Origin: Corynespora cassiicola
Lineage: Eukaryota > Ascomycota > Dothideomycetes > Pleosporales > Corynesporascaceae
Reading direction: 5' to 3'
Length of the DNA: 64,000 bases
NCBI GenBank assembly: GCA_022059125.1
Contig: JAEUWY010000015.1
Location: 310,001 to 374,000, forward strand
In this document: positions 34,743-46,700 of the stretch, in pieces
Numbering within the stretch: position 1 is the first letter of the stretch
Layout of the letters: the number at the start of each line of letters is the position of its first letter
The notes under the pieces: generated by a model
What the model was told of the DNA's origin: nothing
The model's input: the letters and a program-made list of their open reading frames with translations, nothing else
The model's database searches: none
Made by a program: the position numbers and the translations under genes

Positions 34743-36330
34743 ATGGCCGTAAGGGGTCGTCCGCGCGGGAACGGCCGCCGTCGAGGACGCGGCGGCATCC
34801 ACAGAACGCAAATTGTATGTTCACCTAGCCTCCACAACCCTTTCATCATGTCTAGATAGCTGACCGGAGAGCCAGTGGGAATGGGAGAAATACACACCCG
34901 ACATAGAAGTATACAATAGCCTCTGGCGCATTCACAAAGCCCCGCCGACCATCACCCGCAACCTAGTCAACGACTGCCCCATCCCGAACGCGACGTCAAG
35001 GATCCTGAGCCGGAACATCGTCGAGGAGAAGACCAGTAGGCACTACTACACAGTCAGAGTTGCGTACCATCGCGAAGGCCGCAATGACTCGTCAGGAAGC
35101 AATCAGAGCCCTCAAATCAAGGAGGAGCTATTAGAAGTGGACATGAGCATGATACTGAAATATGTATCGCCTCGTGAGCTTGAAAGGTTTGAAAACGCAG
35201 ACTTTGGAGCTCAGGCAGAGGCGGAAGCTGCTGCCGAACGCTTCGAAGTTCAACAGCTGGCACGGCGCCGACTGGAGAAGAATGCGAAGCTATCTGGAAG
35301 AGGGGGGGGTAGTGTTTTGCCTCTGGGACTTGGAGAACACGAAGTGCCGTCAAGGGGGAAATCTAGAGGGAGGCCAAGAGGGAGCAGGGGAAGAGGGAAG
35401 GGTGTCCAGCCTGCCATCAACTGTCTCGACCTTGATGATGCGGCGTTAAATGACGCGATGCACGCAAAATCACCCACGGCCCTACTTGACGAGCTCGATG
35501 AAATATTGCGGGAGGATTCAGGCACCGATGAAGAAGAGGATGATGACGAAGAAGACCTCGAAGCGCCACGTCCAAAACAAAAGTCTCCAGATCTTATGCG
35601 GTCGTCTTTCGTCGCCAACAGCGCCCTCCCTGTATCGCCACTTGCAGCGCCTCGATCAGGCCCTAGAATGTCCATCTCGATCCGCAAAAATGAGCCTGAT
35701 GATTTCGAGATACCAGAGTCTGATCTCGAAGAGGATACAGTGTCCATGTCAAGTGCTGCGGCGCAGCTACAATTCGAAACAGACGCGCAAGACGAACGTC
35801 TCCCATTTCTTGATGGCGATAAGGATCAAAGTGATATTTTTGCGCAGGATCGGCATCGTAGCAAGCGGAGGAGGACAGAGAGCGGGCCCGCATCTCGAAA
35901 GGGTTCCTCTCGCCTCACATCGCAGGGCACGGACGACCATAGCGTGGACCCATCGCAGCACCAGATAACTTATTTTGCTACAAATCCATCTTTGGAAGGC
36001 GAATCATCAGAAGATGAGATTCCCGCCCGGGCACCCTCTCGTGCATTTGAACACCGCCACGAGCTTGAATCGGCCGACAATGCCATTGACGCCTCGAGTA
36101 CACGCGAGGACAATGAGAACAGTGAAGATGATGCTGAAGAATATGTCGTGGAGGCAATACTGGACCACTCGTACGACAGTGCCAAGCAGAAGTACTATCT
36201 TGTCAAGTGGCAGGGTTTTGAAGATTCAAGCGACTGGCTGCCTGTGGAAGACTTGGAGGATGCCGCTGACCTGGTCAAGGCCTACGAGGCCAATCTTGGG
36301 ATGGGATTTGGCGGTACAAAGCCAAGTTGA
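34743..36330 (+). CDS. Chromodomain protein, 508 aa
   Basis: Exon 1 34743-34814 encodes a basic RG-rich head (MAVRGRPRGNGRRRGRGG). The intron 34815-34875 (GTATGT, branch GCTGAC, GCCAG) joins in phase 0 to exon 2, 34876-36330. Exon 2 begins WEWEKYTPDIEVYNSLWRI, a folded-looking N-terminal region of about 90 residues unknown to me. Next come a second basic AT-hook-like patch (SRGKSRGRPRGSRGRGKG), a long acidic and Ser-rich disordered middle, and a C-terminal chromodomain from about residue 446 (EYVVEAILDH, then YLVKWQGF and DWLPVEDL). Aromatic-cage positions appear as Y447, the W of VKWQGF and its F, so methyl-lysine reading is plausible. There is no chromoshadow domain, so it is not a standard HP1. 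Nuclear chromatin role inferred. Confidence 0.85.
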
Positions 36331-36919
36331 GCGGCTCCTCTGGCTCTGCACCAATTTAGCCGGGCTTATCGTAGTTATAGCTCATTATATGGTCTGGCCT
36401 TCGAACCATTTCACACAGAGGTCACGTGACTTTGCGCATCATCAATGGATTGTTTTCAAGCGTTCACTATCTGCTCCTTCAGATAGTATCATTATGAACC
36501 AGTGGTTCACCAAGCATCGTTCCTACTAGCATGGCCTTGCATTTTTTTGATCGACACCTGCCCTTGTAGGTTTCAATATAGAAGTCTTGGGTCTACTATA
36601 ACCCCGCCAAATAGTCAAGAGTCTCGCTCAACGTCGATCCATTAGCCTTTGAGCCTTCCTAATATGTCAGTGGTTCTTAAGACATTGGCAGAGGCTTGAT
36701 ACTGGTAAACAATTTCTCTCTCATAGGCGATCATGCTTATTCTCACTACACGCTCGCATCATTGTCCAAGCAATGAGGAGTAATCGCGTAACAAAAGCAA
36801 ATATTTACATTTCAAAAAAGACGTTGCAGAGAAGCGAGCGACTATATACAATGCGGGCTATGCCAAAGCTTCTCGAATGGATAATCCACCCTTCTTCAAC
36901 CTCCACACCGTTTGTTTAC
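36331..36919. other. Intergenic between convergent genes
   Basis: Space between the 3' ends of the chromodomain gene (plus) and the second GH7 gene (minus). No gene or repeat recognised. Confidence 0.55.
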
Positions 36920-38394
36920 CTATCCAAAAGTAGAGTTGAGGGGTCCAAAGCGGATGTTGGAATACGTGACGCTGGCGCCGGGGGACTGGCTCTCGACATC
37001 CGCAGGCACCCCACTGGTCGTCGCGCACTCGCCGCGAGCCACGCCGGGGGTCGAAGTGCTCTTATCCGTAGGGTACGAGCTGTCAAGCCACAGCATGTTG
37101 GCGTAGTGGTCATCCCAAAGGCTCATGACAAGCACCATGCCACCAGACAGAGCCTGAGCCATATTGGCCATGCCGCCCTTCTCCTTGAACGTATAGGTAT
37201 CGCCAAACGCCTGCTTTTGAGCATCGCAGAAAGCAGTGGTGATGCTATTTCCAGTAACACCGGCAACCTTGGACTGGGAATTCGCAATCGTCTTCCCACC
37301 CTGCACATAAAAGCGCTTTATCTCCAGCGCAGCTCCTGAGCCTACAAACTGCGTGACAACGGTGAACTTCTTGGACGTGTCGACCGTCTTGCCTTTCCCG
37401 TAGAAGGCCGTGTCGCCCATGCGATAGCTGTTGAAGTCACAGCCGTCAGGGTCGCACACGCCCGCATACCGGTCTGCAGAGTAGGTTCCGCCGCAGGAGT
37501 CGCCGTCGCACCGCGATTGTCCAATGGTGCTGCACGAGTGAGGCGTGAAGGCTGTAGATACGCTGTTCGCTTCCCAGACGTCCATTTCGGCGCAGCAAGA
37601 GCCATGGGAGCCGACGCCCGCGTTGGCATCGTTGGAGGATGGCTTCCAGCCTTCCGCGTTGGCCTGGGTCGGGGTTTAGATCGTCAAGTCAAGTGGTGGT
37701 GCCTAGGCACAGGAGAGTCATCTTACCTCGCCATTGATAAACTTGAGATCGCGAGGGCATTGTGCATCGCAGTAGCCAGTGCCATACTTGGCGCCCGCCT
37801 TGTTGGTTGGATACTTTGCGAGGCCACCGTCGGCATCCATGGCGACAAAGTACAGAGCGCCGTTCAGGCCGCATGGAAGGTTGGACAGGTCAACGTCGAA
37901 GGTGAATTCGGTGTTGGCACCGAGCTTGAAGATTTGATACGTCGAGTCATCCTGCATGAGGTAGGTGCGGGATCCGATGTTGGTCGAGTACTGGCCCTTG
38001 GTGACAAACTTCAACTGCAATGAGTTGCCACCGGCCGTGATGCCATAGGTTCCGGTGTAGTCCGCTCCATCTAGAGCACAGTTTGCGGCGCAAGCAGTGT
38101 TGCTGCTGCAGATGCTGGTATCCCACTTGTTTCCTGTGTAGCAGTTGGTGGTTCTAGCGAAGAGAGCGTGAGCTGATTGTTTGGCCATTGCAATCTTTCA
38201 GCTTACCCTGAGCTTGTGTGAAGCCAGCGCCAGTTGGCATCTAGCACAATCTTGCCGTTTTTGGTGGTGCAACTACCCTTCGCTGTGCATTGCTGCCAAC
38301 TCATCCCAGGATGAGTCTCGGTCTGCTGGGTGCCAACCAACTGGCCCCTGACCACGGCAAAAAGAGAAGAAGCTATAGCAAGTGTTCGATACAT
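36920..38394 (-). CDS. GH7 cellulase, second copy, 452 aa, no CBM
   Basis: Three exons on the minus strand: 38394-38207, 38153-37727 and 37663-36920; introns of 53 and 63 nt. The second intron lies after residue 205 (INGE), exactly where the single intron of the GH7 gene at 15721 lies. Signal peptide [17 protein letters not shown], then [16 protein letters not shown]. Catalytic motif EMDVWEAN with E231, D233 and E236, the same residue numbers as in the first copy. The protein ends just after the catalytic domain (FGPLNSTFG) without linker or CBM1. A TATA box stands about 60 bp upstream. The two proteins differ widely in sequence, so this is an old duplication or separate acquisition. Role: secreted cellulose degradation. 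Confidence 0.95.
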
Positions 38395-38450
38395 GCTGAA
38401 ATCGAGGCTCTGGACTGCGTGGAGATCAGTTCTTCAGGATATAGAACTCT

Positions 38451-38458
38451 CTTTATAT
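38451..38458 (-). promoter_or_regulatory. TATA box of the second GH7 gene
   Basis: Reads ATATAAAG on the minus strand, 57-64 bp before the ATG at 38394. Confidence 0.55.
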
Positions 38459-41115
38459 CCGCCTCCCGGTCGACTGTTGAGTGAATTATTCCCCTTTTCA
38501 ACCCGGAGCGTACGGGACTGCTGGGTGGCGACGCGAAATGAGGGGGTTTCGGAAAGACGGGAGGAACAGACTTCTTCATGAGATGGTAACGCCCTGGCGA
38601 TGTCCCCGAAACGCAGTTACCGCATGAGCTAGTCCGTATAATCATTTGGAGGATGCCCCGAATACGGCCGATTGAATATGTTTGCAAGCTGTCTAGCGGA
38701 GTACGTTCCCATGGATCCGAAAATGGCCTACACTGGGATAGGAATCATCAGACAGGAGAGAATTAGAAACAGACAAAGCAATGGCTTCGTTGAAAACGGG
38801 AAGTCGATCCGTGGTTGGGCCGGCGCGTTGCTTCGCAAAAGTCGTTACTACAGCCGTTCATTGGATAGAGTGGTCGTTGTGCGTGCTTTAGTTTAATGTA
38901 TTCTGCGAGTGTGAGGGAGCCTCAAGTCCTCTTGTCCAATGTACCTTCCGACTTTATGGACCGGGCTGACGATCACTGCCCCAAAGTCTGGCCACTGACT
39001 TCAGACTCGGCTAAGAGAGGCGAAGCATCGTGCTAGGAGCTAGACATCCTGGGCAGACGGACCTGCCAGCCCTAAATTTGGAGTCGGCTGACCGTGGCAT
39101 GTATTGTTGACGCGTGGAGACTTTTCCAGGAGTACGTAGATGTTTTCTAGGCGATGCCGGTACTCTAGTTTTCGTCGCTGGAAAACAACTGTTTCCTTTG
39201 AGCCAGGGGCAGCGCTCCTTTGAGAAGATCTCGTTTGACCGTGTTCGAGCAAGTTACGCCGAGTCACGGCGATTGCTTGATTATTTTGGCTTCCAAGGCG
39301 AGTCCCGGTTCAGCATGATCGCTCTGGAAGAAACCCGGGGTAGTAAAGCACCTTAGCGTGGAAGTAATATGGATGATTTCTTGCCATTGGTGGTTTAATC
39401 CGCTAAGTTTTAGCGGACATTCGATTATGGCCGTTGGATAGTGCTGCCCTGGAGTGCTGCGCGGTGGTTAAATTAACTGTTGGCAGGGTGCTTTATTAGG
39501 ACTGGTCCTCGGTAGGCTAGTCATGTGTTACTGTGGGGTTGCAGGGATTCTCCGCACCGTGATCTTGTGTGTCAACCCCCTACGCATATTGCTCCATCTC
39601 CGCAAGGTTCCGCGCAAGATTTCTTGATGACCGAGGGGTTCCATGATGACCTTCGGAGCAGTGTTGTCTCGAGTAAAATCCTGCAACGACTATTGATATG
39701 CGCCTCGAATGGGAATTGGCGGCGAAACTACCGAGCAGGTTGGATTGGCGGGCATTTGTAGAGAGGTATCCGCTGACCATCGCATTATAGTGATCTTTAG
39801 CTTATTCAGGTTAGGTCGGCCGGCTTTGGTGACACAAATACTACTGTTCGTTGCGTGGCCTGACGATGGCCAGAGCTGAACTGATTCCATCCAACCAGTT
39901 TTCAAATGTTACGTGATATCTCTCCAATGAAAATTTCGGCCTCGTCCTTCGGATTAGATGTAGGTGGATGGAGACCAACCAACAGGCCCATGAAGCCTAA
40001 TCGAGATGGTCATTAGCCCCAGCACAGGGTATCGCGCATGCAGAACGACTCACAGTCATCTAGTTTCCTTCAACCTTTCTCGAATGGTATTGATCTTGCG
40101 ATTGTTCGAAGAGTTCTGTTAAATAGCATAAGTATGGCACGTTCTGCTTTAAGTACTTTTCTACGAAGCACAGGCCACACGTGAGGGAAGGACAGATGAT
40201 ATTGCCCAAGACATCACGTTCTTGGAGCATGAAAGCTTGTACGGCTGAGGCTCAGCATTTACAGCAACAATTCATACTGAGCCGCGTCTTGGTTGATTGC
40301 ACGCAGCGAAAAGGTGGCCAATCATGCTACTCGTGTATCCTTGTCGGGTATAATCGAAACAAGCCAACCAGGTCATATATATATGACAAGTAAGAAGAAT
40401 TTACTTCTCATCTCTGTAGCTTCTTTCCAGCACTTAGCTTCTGCGAGGCTGATCAGTAATTAGTTGTGACAGGAAAGGCCTCCCGAACGACCTGCATCCG
40501 CACTAGCAGTACTTGCCATGACAGAGTCATACAATTACATCAGCACAATTCATTATACAGCATAAAGATAAATTAATTAGATTTTTTTTGCCGTCTACAA
40601 AAGCAAAAGGCAAGCTGATTGTACGATAACTAATGCATACTTGAGTGTGCAACGTCGTGTTCCTGAGGCTATTAGGCATTCCTGGTTTTTGATAAAGCGT
40701 CTTTTCATAGACCAGATTGGTGGCTCTCATACAACAGCTTGCTACACTTTCGTCGAAAGTAGCTTACAAGATGTGTGGCGCGGCGGGGCATTCCAAGATT
40801 AGGTTACCGAGAGGTAGTTATTATATCCCTAGGTCTTGGCAAACCATACATGTGCCCTACTATTCCAGAACCAATTTGATTTTGAAGCCTTCAGACATGA
40901 TTTTGCTGTCGTTTTGGGGGTAATGTTAGAAGCTACTCCTCTGATTTTTATCACGAGGGTGTATTACTTCAGCTTACTAATACTCGCCGCGTAGGAGCCA
41001 CCTGGCACATGCCCCGGCGTTTTTCCGACCTCGCTCAATCTCCTCATCTCCCTCATCTCCATTCCCATCTCCGTCTTGTCCGACTTTTATCGGATCTACC
41101 TTTCCCAGCCCAATC
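38459..41115. other. Intergenic, about 2.7 kb between divergent genes
   Basis: Lies between the GH7 gene (minus) and the Zn2Cys6 regulator (plus). Only short, motif-free frames. It is the upstream region of both genes. No repeat or transposon recognised. Confidence 0.5.
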
Positions 41116-43706
41116 ATGTCGACCAGAAGTGCCGAATCGCGTGACAACTCACCTGACGATGAGCCAGAGAAACGAGCCAGCAAGAAACGTAAGGTCTTGT
41201 CATGTTATGCATGTCGCAACAGGAAGATGAAGTGTGATCGCGTCTACCCTGTCTGTGGGAGATGTCAAAAGACTGGAAGAGCCGACCAATGCACTTATGA
41301 CCCACGCTTGTTGGAAGAACTGCCTCTCAACGGCGCTGGGCACGAGGAGGGTGGGGCTGCCTCATTTGCACTTCCAGAAAACGCCCGAGTCTCAAACTCT
41401 ACATCCGTGCCCGTGCAACCTGATCCTATAAACTGGAAGATTCGGTCACAAGAACGCCGGATAGAAGCTCTTGAGAACAAGCTTGTCAAAGAACACTCAA
41501 TCCGGGACTTACCACCATCTCATTACGACAATTTTGATGCACGCGTAGATGAACCTGCATTCAAGGAGGAGAGAATGTTTCGGGGCAAAGCCTTTAAAAC
41601 CCAATTCTATGGGTCCACGGCTACTTTCAGCATTTTGACTCAGGTATGGACATGATATCACCTGAAAAAATCAGCAATCGACTGACATACCTCAGTTCCT
41701 TCAGCTCCAGTCTTTCACGCGCGAGGCTTTTATGACCGATGGCGCTATTGTCCGTATTCGCGCTGATTTTAAGTCCTTCAGAGATAAAAGAAAGGCGTTG
41801 AACAAGGATAAGCGTGCCAGACGGGAAGTCGCTGAGGAGGACATTTTCAATCTCGTCCCCCCGAAAGTAGTCATGGATGCAAAAGTCTCCCAGTATTTTC
41901 AAACGTTTGAAACCTGTTATCGGATACTGCATGAACCTTCGTTTTGGAGAGATTATTATTCTTTTTGGGAAAGAAAATCCGGCGAAAGGCCATCGACAAG
42001 TTTTGCGACAATTCTGGTCTTGATCTCCGCACTTACCAAGTGTACCACACCTAACGATGGGAATCTCTTCATTGGAGATAGCTCCGTCGATAGAGAGGAA
42101 GCTGCAGATCTTATTGAGGCCTGCGATCTCTGGTTAATGCGGCATTCGCGGAAACATCTAACTGTGGAGTTTTTCCAGATGCAATGTCTTTCCCTTTTGG
42201 CAAAGAGGGCCAATTGCTTGAAGATTAAGCAAGATTGGGTGAATTCAGGCGATTTGATGCGAACAGCTTTGGCAGCAGGACTGCATAGAAACCCCTCGCT
42301 CGTCTCCGGTGGAAGGATCACCGAATTTGAGAAGGAAATGAGAAGAAGGCTATGGGTGACCATTATGGAATTGGAGCTACAGTCTTCGATTGATCGTGGT
42401 CTTCAATCTTCTCTTTGTGGCCTTTATTGGGATTCGCAAACTCCTTCCAATATTCCCGACGAGTCGCTTTCCGTGGATTGTGGGCAAATACCTGCAAGTA
42501 GGCCAGTAGAACACTTCACGCCTACAGCATATTTGGCCGTCGCTGTACGGTCTTTGCCACTTCGAATTCATCTGATGCAATTGCTCAACAACCCTTCTTC
42601 AAATCTCAGATACGAAGATGTAAGCGATAAATCAGATGCATGATTACTTACCCATATACTAATAGTTCTAGGTTCTTCACTACGATGCCCAAATCAACTC
42701 ACTCTTGGCTTCGCTTCCCACCTGGGATGATACACGTGCCTTCCTTGCAAATGGACTTCTTGATTTTCAGCTCAGGCAATTCCTTCTAATCTTACATCAG
42801 CCTTATGCGAGCCTTACTTCGACCAATTCTCGCTTCATGTATTCGTTCACTGCTTGTGTTGATGCCGCAAGCTCGATCCTCTCTTTATACGACAATAGCC
42901 ATATTGGCAAAGGCAATTACATCTTGAATCATCTTCGGAATGACATACTGAGAATAGGTATGACACTGGCGCACGTAGTGTTCAAGAACTGTCCTTATGT
43001 TCTTTCCAATCACAATGACCCCTCACCTGTAGTGGCAACGAACGACACAGCCTCGAGCAACTGCCCCAATCAATGCCCCAAGACGGCTACGAAGTCACCC
43101 CAGGACCGCCAACTCAAAATTCCGCAGTTACCTGTGAATAATTTTCTTTTAACAACCATGTGTAAAACATCAATAACTCTTATGGAAAAATCCAGGGCCT
43201 TCTTTGAGCACAAGGTCATGCGCCTGGGGACGGGGTACATGGAGTTCTGGCTGCTCTCTGCAGCCATCGGAAACATGCCATCTACATCTTCGTCAGACCT
43301 TCCCGGAACCTCTATCATCTCCGTCACCAGTCCTGCCATGGACGATCTCAACTCTCGTGTGCGTAAAGCCCTCGATCGCATCACATCACTATGCTTCCGG
43401 ATTATTGCCCTGCAAAAGGACCCTGGAGGAAGCTTTGCGAACTCGCTCAGGAGCACCATGGCGGCCACTAGTGAGTCCGATGGACGTACGCCTCTTTCTT
43501 ATTCGGTCTTGCCGGGGCTCTATACGTCCAATGCGAATCCGGATCCGTCGGTATCGTTTATTCCCGGTCCAGGAGCTTTGAGCACGGCTCTTGAGCAAGG
43601 CAAGGGGATAGGGTCGGGGACATTTGATTCCTTACAGGACATGCAGGTGGATCTTGCGGGATGGACATTTCCTGATTTTTGGGCGGATATTGGGGCCGAT
43701 TTCTGA
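41116..43706 (+). CDS. Zn2Cys6 fungal transcription factor, 828 aa
   Basis: Three exons, 41116-41643, 41696-42619 and 42672-43706; two 52-nt phase-0 introns. The N-terminal zinc cluster has C30-x2-C33-x6-C40-x6-C47-x2-C50-x8-C59, with basic SKKRK before it, and a short coiled-coil-like stretch (SQERRIEALENKLVKEHS, about 115-132) that would support dimer binding. The middle carries a fungal-specific transcription factor region (FETCYRILHEPSFW, later MRRRLWVTIMELELQ). The C-terminus ends in an acidic/aromatic tail (GWTFPDFWADIGADF) resembling an activation segment. Nuclear regulator; targets unknown. The second GH7 gene is the divergent neighbour, 2.7 kb away, so regulation of it is possible but only inferred. 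Confidence 0.93.
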
Positions 43707-46700
43707 GATGTATTGGGACCGCGTGCTGCAATACCCCTGCTTATGGTGAAGGATGTAGCATGCTTGGTGAGAAACTTTCAGTGGGATACCCTTCTGCTGG
43801 AAAAATCAGAGCTGTGCTATTCTACTTTTTTTATGGATGCGCCTTGTTATTACGTTGATTAAAAACAGGCGTCTTGCTAATAAAGTTTCCCCACGACGAA
43901 ATCGCTTGGTAGCAAAGCAACTAGCTATAAGTGACTTGAAGTATTGGATGTCAATACTTGAAGAAAGATGGTTGTTACTACCTGAGAGAACAGTTGGATT
44001 GATATAGGTCTATCAAAAATCACATGTGTTATCATTCCAACCTTAGAATACCTCAAAAGCACGTGCGCCGTCAAAGTTGGTGGTTGGGCAATACTTCCCT
44101 AGGTACATTCTGTACCGTGACCCATGGTAGTTATGAATTCTTTATCAAGGAAAATTACAAGCCAATGGTACACTATATATACTTGCTTGCCATACAACAT
44201 CAACGGGTGTGTTGATGAATTTTATAACCGAACCTTGTGTTTTGTGACTGGAGACCATGTGGAGCGTATTCTCGACTTGGATAGTGACCCAAGACGTTGT
44301 TCCCATGTTCCAAAGGTCCCTTCAATTCAAAAAAATGGTCCATCCACGTGCAAAAATCATTGGGTATTATGTAGAGCGGTGTCTCCACTTGCCGATCTTC
44401 ACTGTCCTCCAGCCTTTGTTTTCATGATACAGCCTACCACTGACGTCGCAGGCAGATTCAATTAATACGTGCTACTGGAGGGAGAGTACCAAGGGTCTGG
44501 GTTACCGTAGAGCGACAGCCACTCGTCCCAATCGACCAAGCTTTGTGATATCGAGACAGACGCTCTCCGATTCCTTTTCGTTGCCTGGGACAAACCCGGC
44601 TGTGACCCCAGCCGACTAACCGTCCACACCCAATCTGCTCTAGCCAAGTCAAAACTCGATTGTATATTCCACTCTGGCGAGGTCTCTGACGTGGTTGATC
44701 TGTTGAGTGCCGCTCTCAAAAAAGCTATGCGGGTTTCCGTCTTGGGACTCTTGTGTTCCAAGAAACTATCTCACTTGCAGGCTTCAACAGCGATCAAGAG
44801 TGGATCTGGGCGGTAAGAGTCTAGATTTTCCAATAAACCAAGGGGCATTGCGACGGCAAAAACGGCGTGGCTGTGCTCTTGGTGGTGGAAAGCCTCCACT
44901 CCTCCCCGCTCCTTTGCTCGCATGTCGCCTCCGCGCGGCTCCATTGGCAAAATACGGCCGACGAAACAGATGGGCAGTTGCTGAAACTCTGCCACTATAT
45001 CAGTCTTGACAGGCTGCCACAATGTAGCATGTTGGATGCTTTTTCGGCCCAGGCGCATAGACCGTAGCGTTGCCTCCGCATGAAGATGGGAATTTTGAAA
45101 CGAGCAACTGAGCACAAGTGGAGCCGTATCTTCTGTTCCACGATATGCGGCGGGTAAGGTGGCTCCTTGTTCGTGCGAGTACGCCCTTGAAGCCTAACAC
45201 GTGCAAAGACTTGATGGTTATCGCTGTCCTTCCAAGAGCCCAAGCGAAAGTTCCAAGCACCAAGCCTATGGGTGGAGATGAAAATCGTTCCAACACCACA
45301 CTTCATGTCTCAGGCATTGGCCCTTAGCTGCCTATCTTTCCATCCCGCTCCACTCCGCCCTGTGCGCGAGCATTGCCATAACCCTGCGGAGCCAAGGTGC
45401 TTGAGCGTGCGATTCCGTGCTTTCGGGGCGCAGCCGCCTTGCGAAGCTGCGAGGGATTGTTTTTGGCCATCAAAATGTCATTTGCCGTCGCGCCTCCGCT
45501 CCACAAATGTCCGCTGGGTTCCGCCTCACTATTCCGGGTGGACGGGGAGCGGAATGGTGGCTTGAGGGGGGAGGCTGAATTCATGACTAACGAAAATCGG
45601 GGTTTGGCGCGAGAGCCTGTTCGACTTCCGCTCCGCTCCGCTTCTAGTCCACGAAGGTGGTGTTCTTGACAAATTCAAAGTGACCTAGCCGGTGATAAAT
45701 TTCCAACAAAGCTGCGAAGCATACCAGCATCGTTTGATGAGACTGCAGGTGAAGGGAAGATGGCGAAGCTGCACTGCGAGGATTGGGTGACGACGGCTGC
45801 TGTGCCTTTCGCTGCACGATTCATGGTCCTATCAGAAGGAAAGAACGTGCTTATTTGCGCCCAACGAATGCGCGGAGGGAGGCGGAAGGCATTACTGAGA
45901 AATTTGCCCATTGGGCTCAGCAGCGAGCGGTGGAGCGGCTCGCACGCTATCGTCCCGACGGACGTCAATGTCGGACAAAAAGCCGAGAGGGTTTCTGTGA
46001 CAAACGTTTGGTGTTGAGCATGGTGTTGGAAAGCTTTTCATCTCCCACGGGCCTATGGCTTATCTGGACTTACAGGGCACCCTCAACCAAGCGGTTCCGC
46101 ACGTGTCTCGAAAGCCAGTCAATCCCCCCCTTTCTCCCAATGACTCACATGGTCTTTTCCCCCCAAGGCAACGAACGTTGATTCTCGGCGAAGGGTTTAT
46201 GTCTCCTGTCCCTCGCAACGCCCATGCTCCCGATGCCGCGGTCAAGGTGGGCCCTGCTAGGTCATCAGCGCGGAAGAAATTCCAACACGAAGGAAATTGA
46301 ATTAGAAACCGAGCCTGCAGGTTAAATGAGATATGGCTGCCCAAGATACATGTAGGTGACTAGGCTGCACAGACTCGTTCCCAAGCTGTGAGGCGCCAGC
46401 AGCCAATGTTGGGCCAAACGCCAAGAAGAGTGGAGGCTGATTGACCGATGCATGGTGCGTGTGCATGTAAATGCACAAAAGACAATTCGGGGACTCGGAA
46501 AAAGATCATGCGTACAGGCACCCATGGTTGAGGGAATGATATTGCCCGTGATCAGCCAGCGGGACATGGCAATTGGGCTTTGACAATGGTGCACATGGGC
46601 AAGCAGGCAGTGTCCGGCGGGCAATGTAGGATAGTAGCAGACTTGGCTTGCTGAAGCGACCCCATGGGCAATTGAAATGGGCTCTTCTCCACGAAGACGG

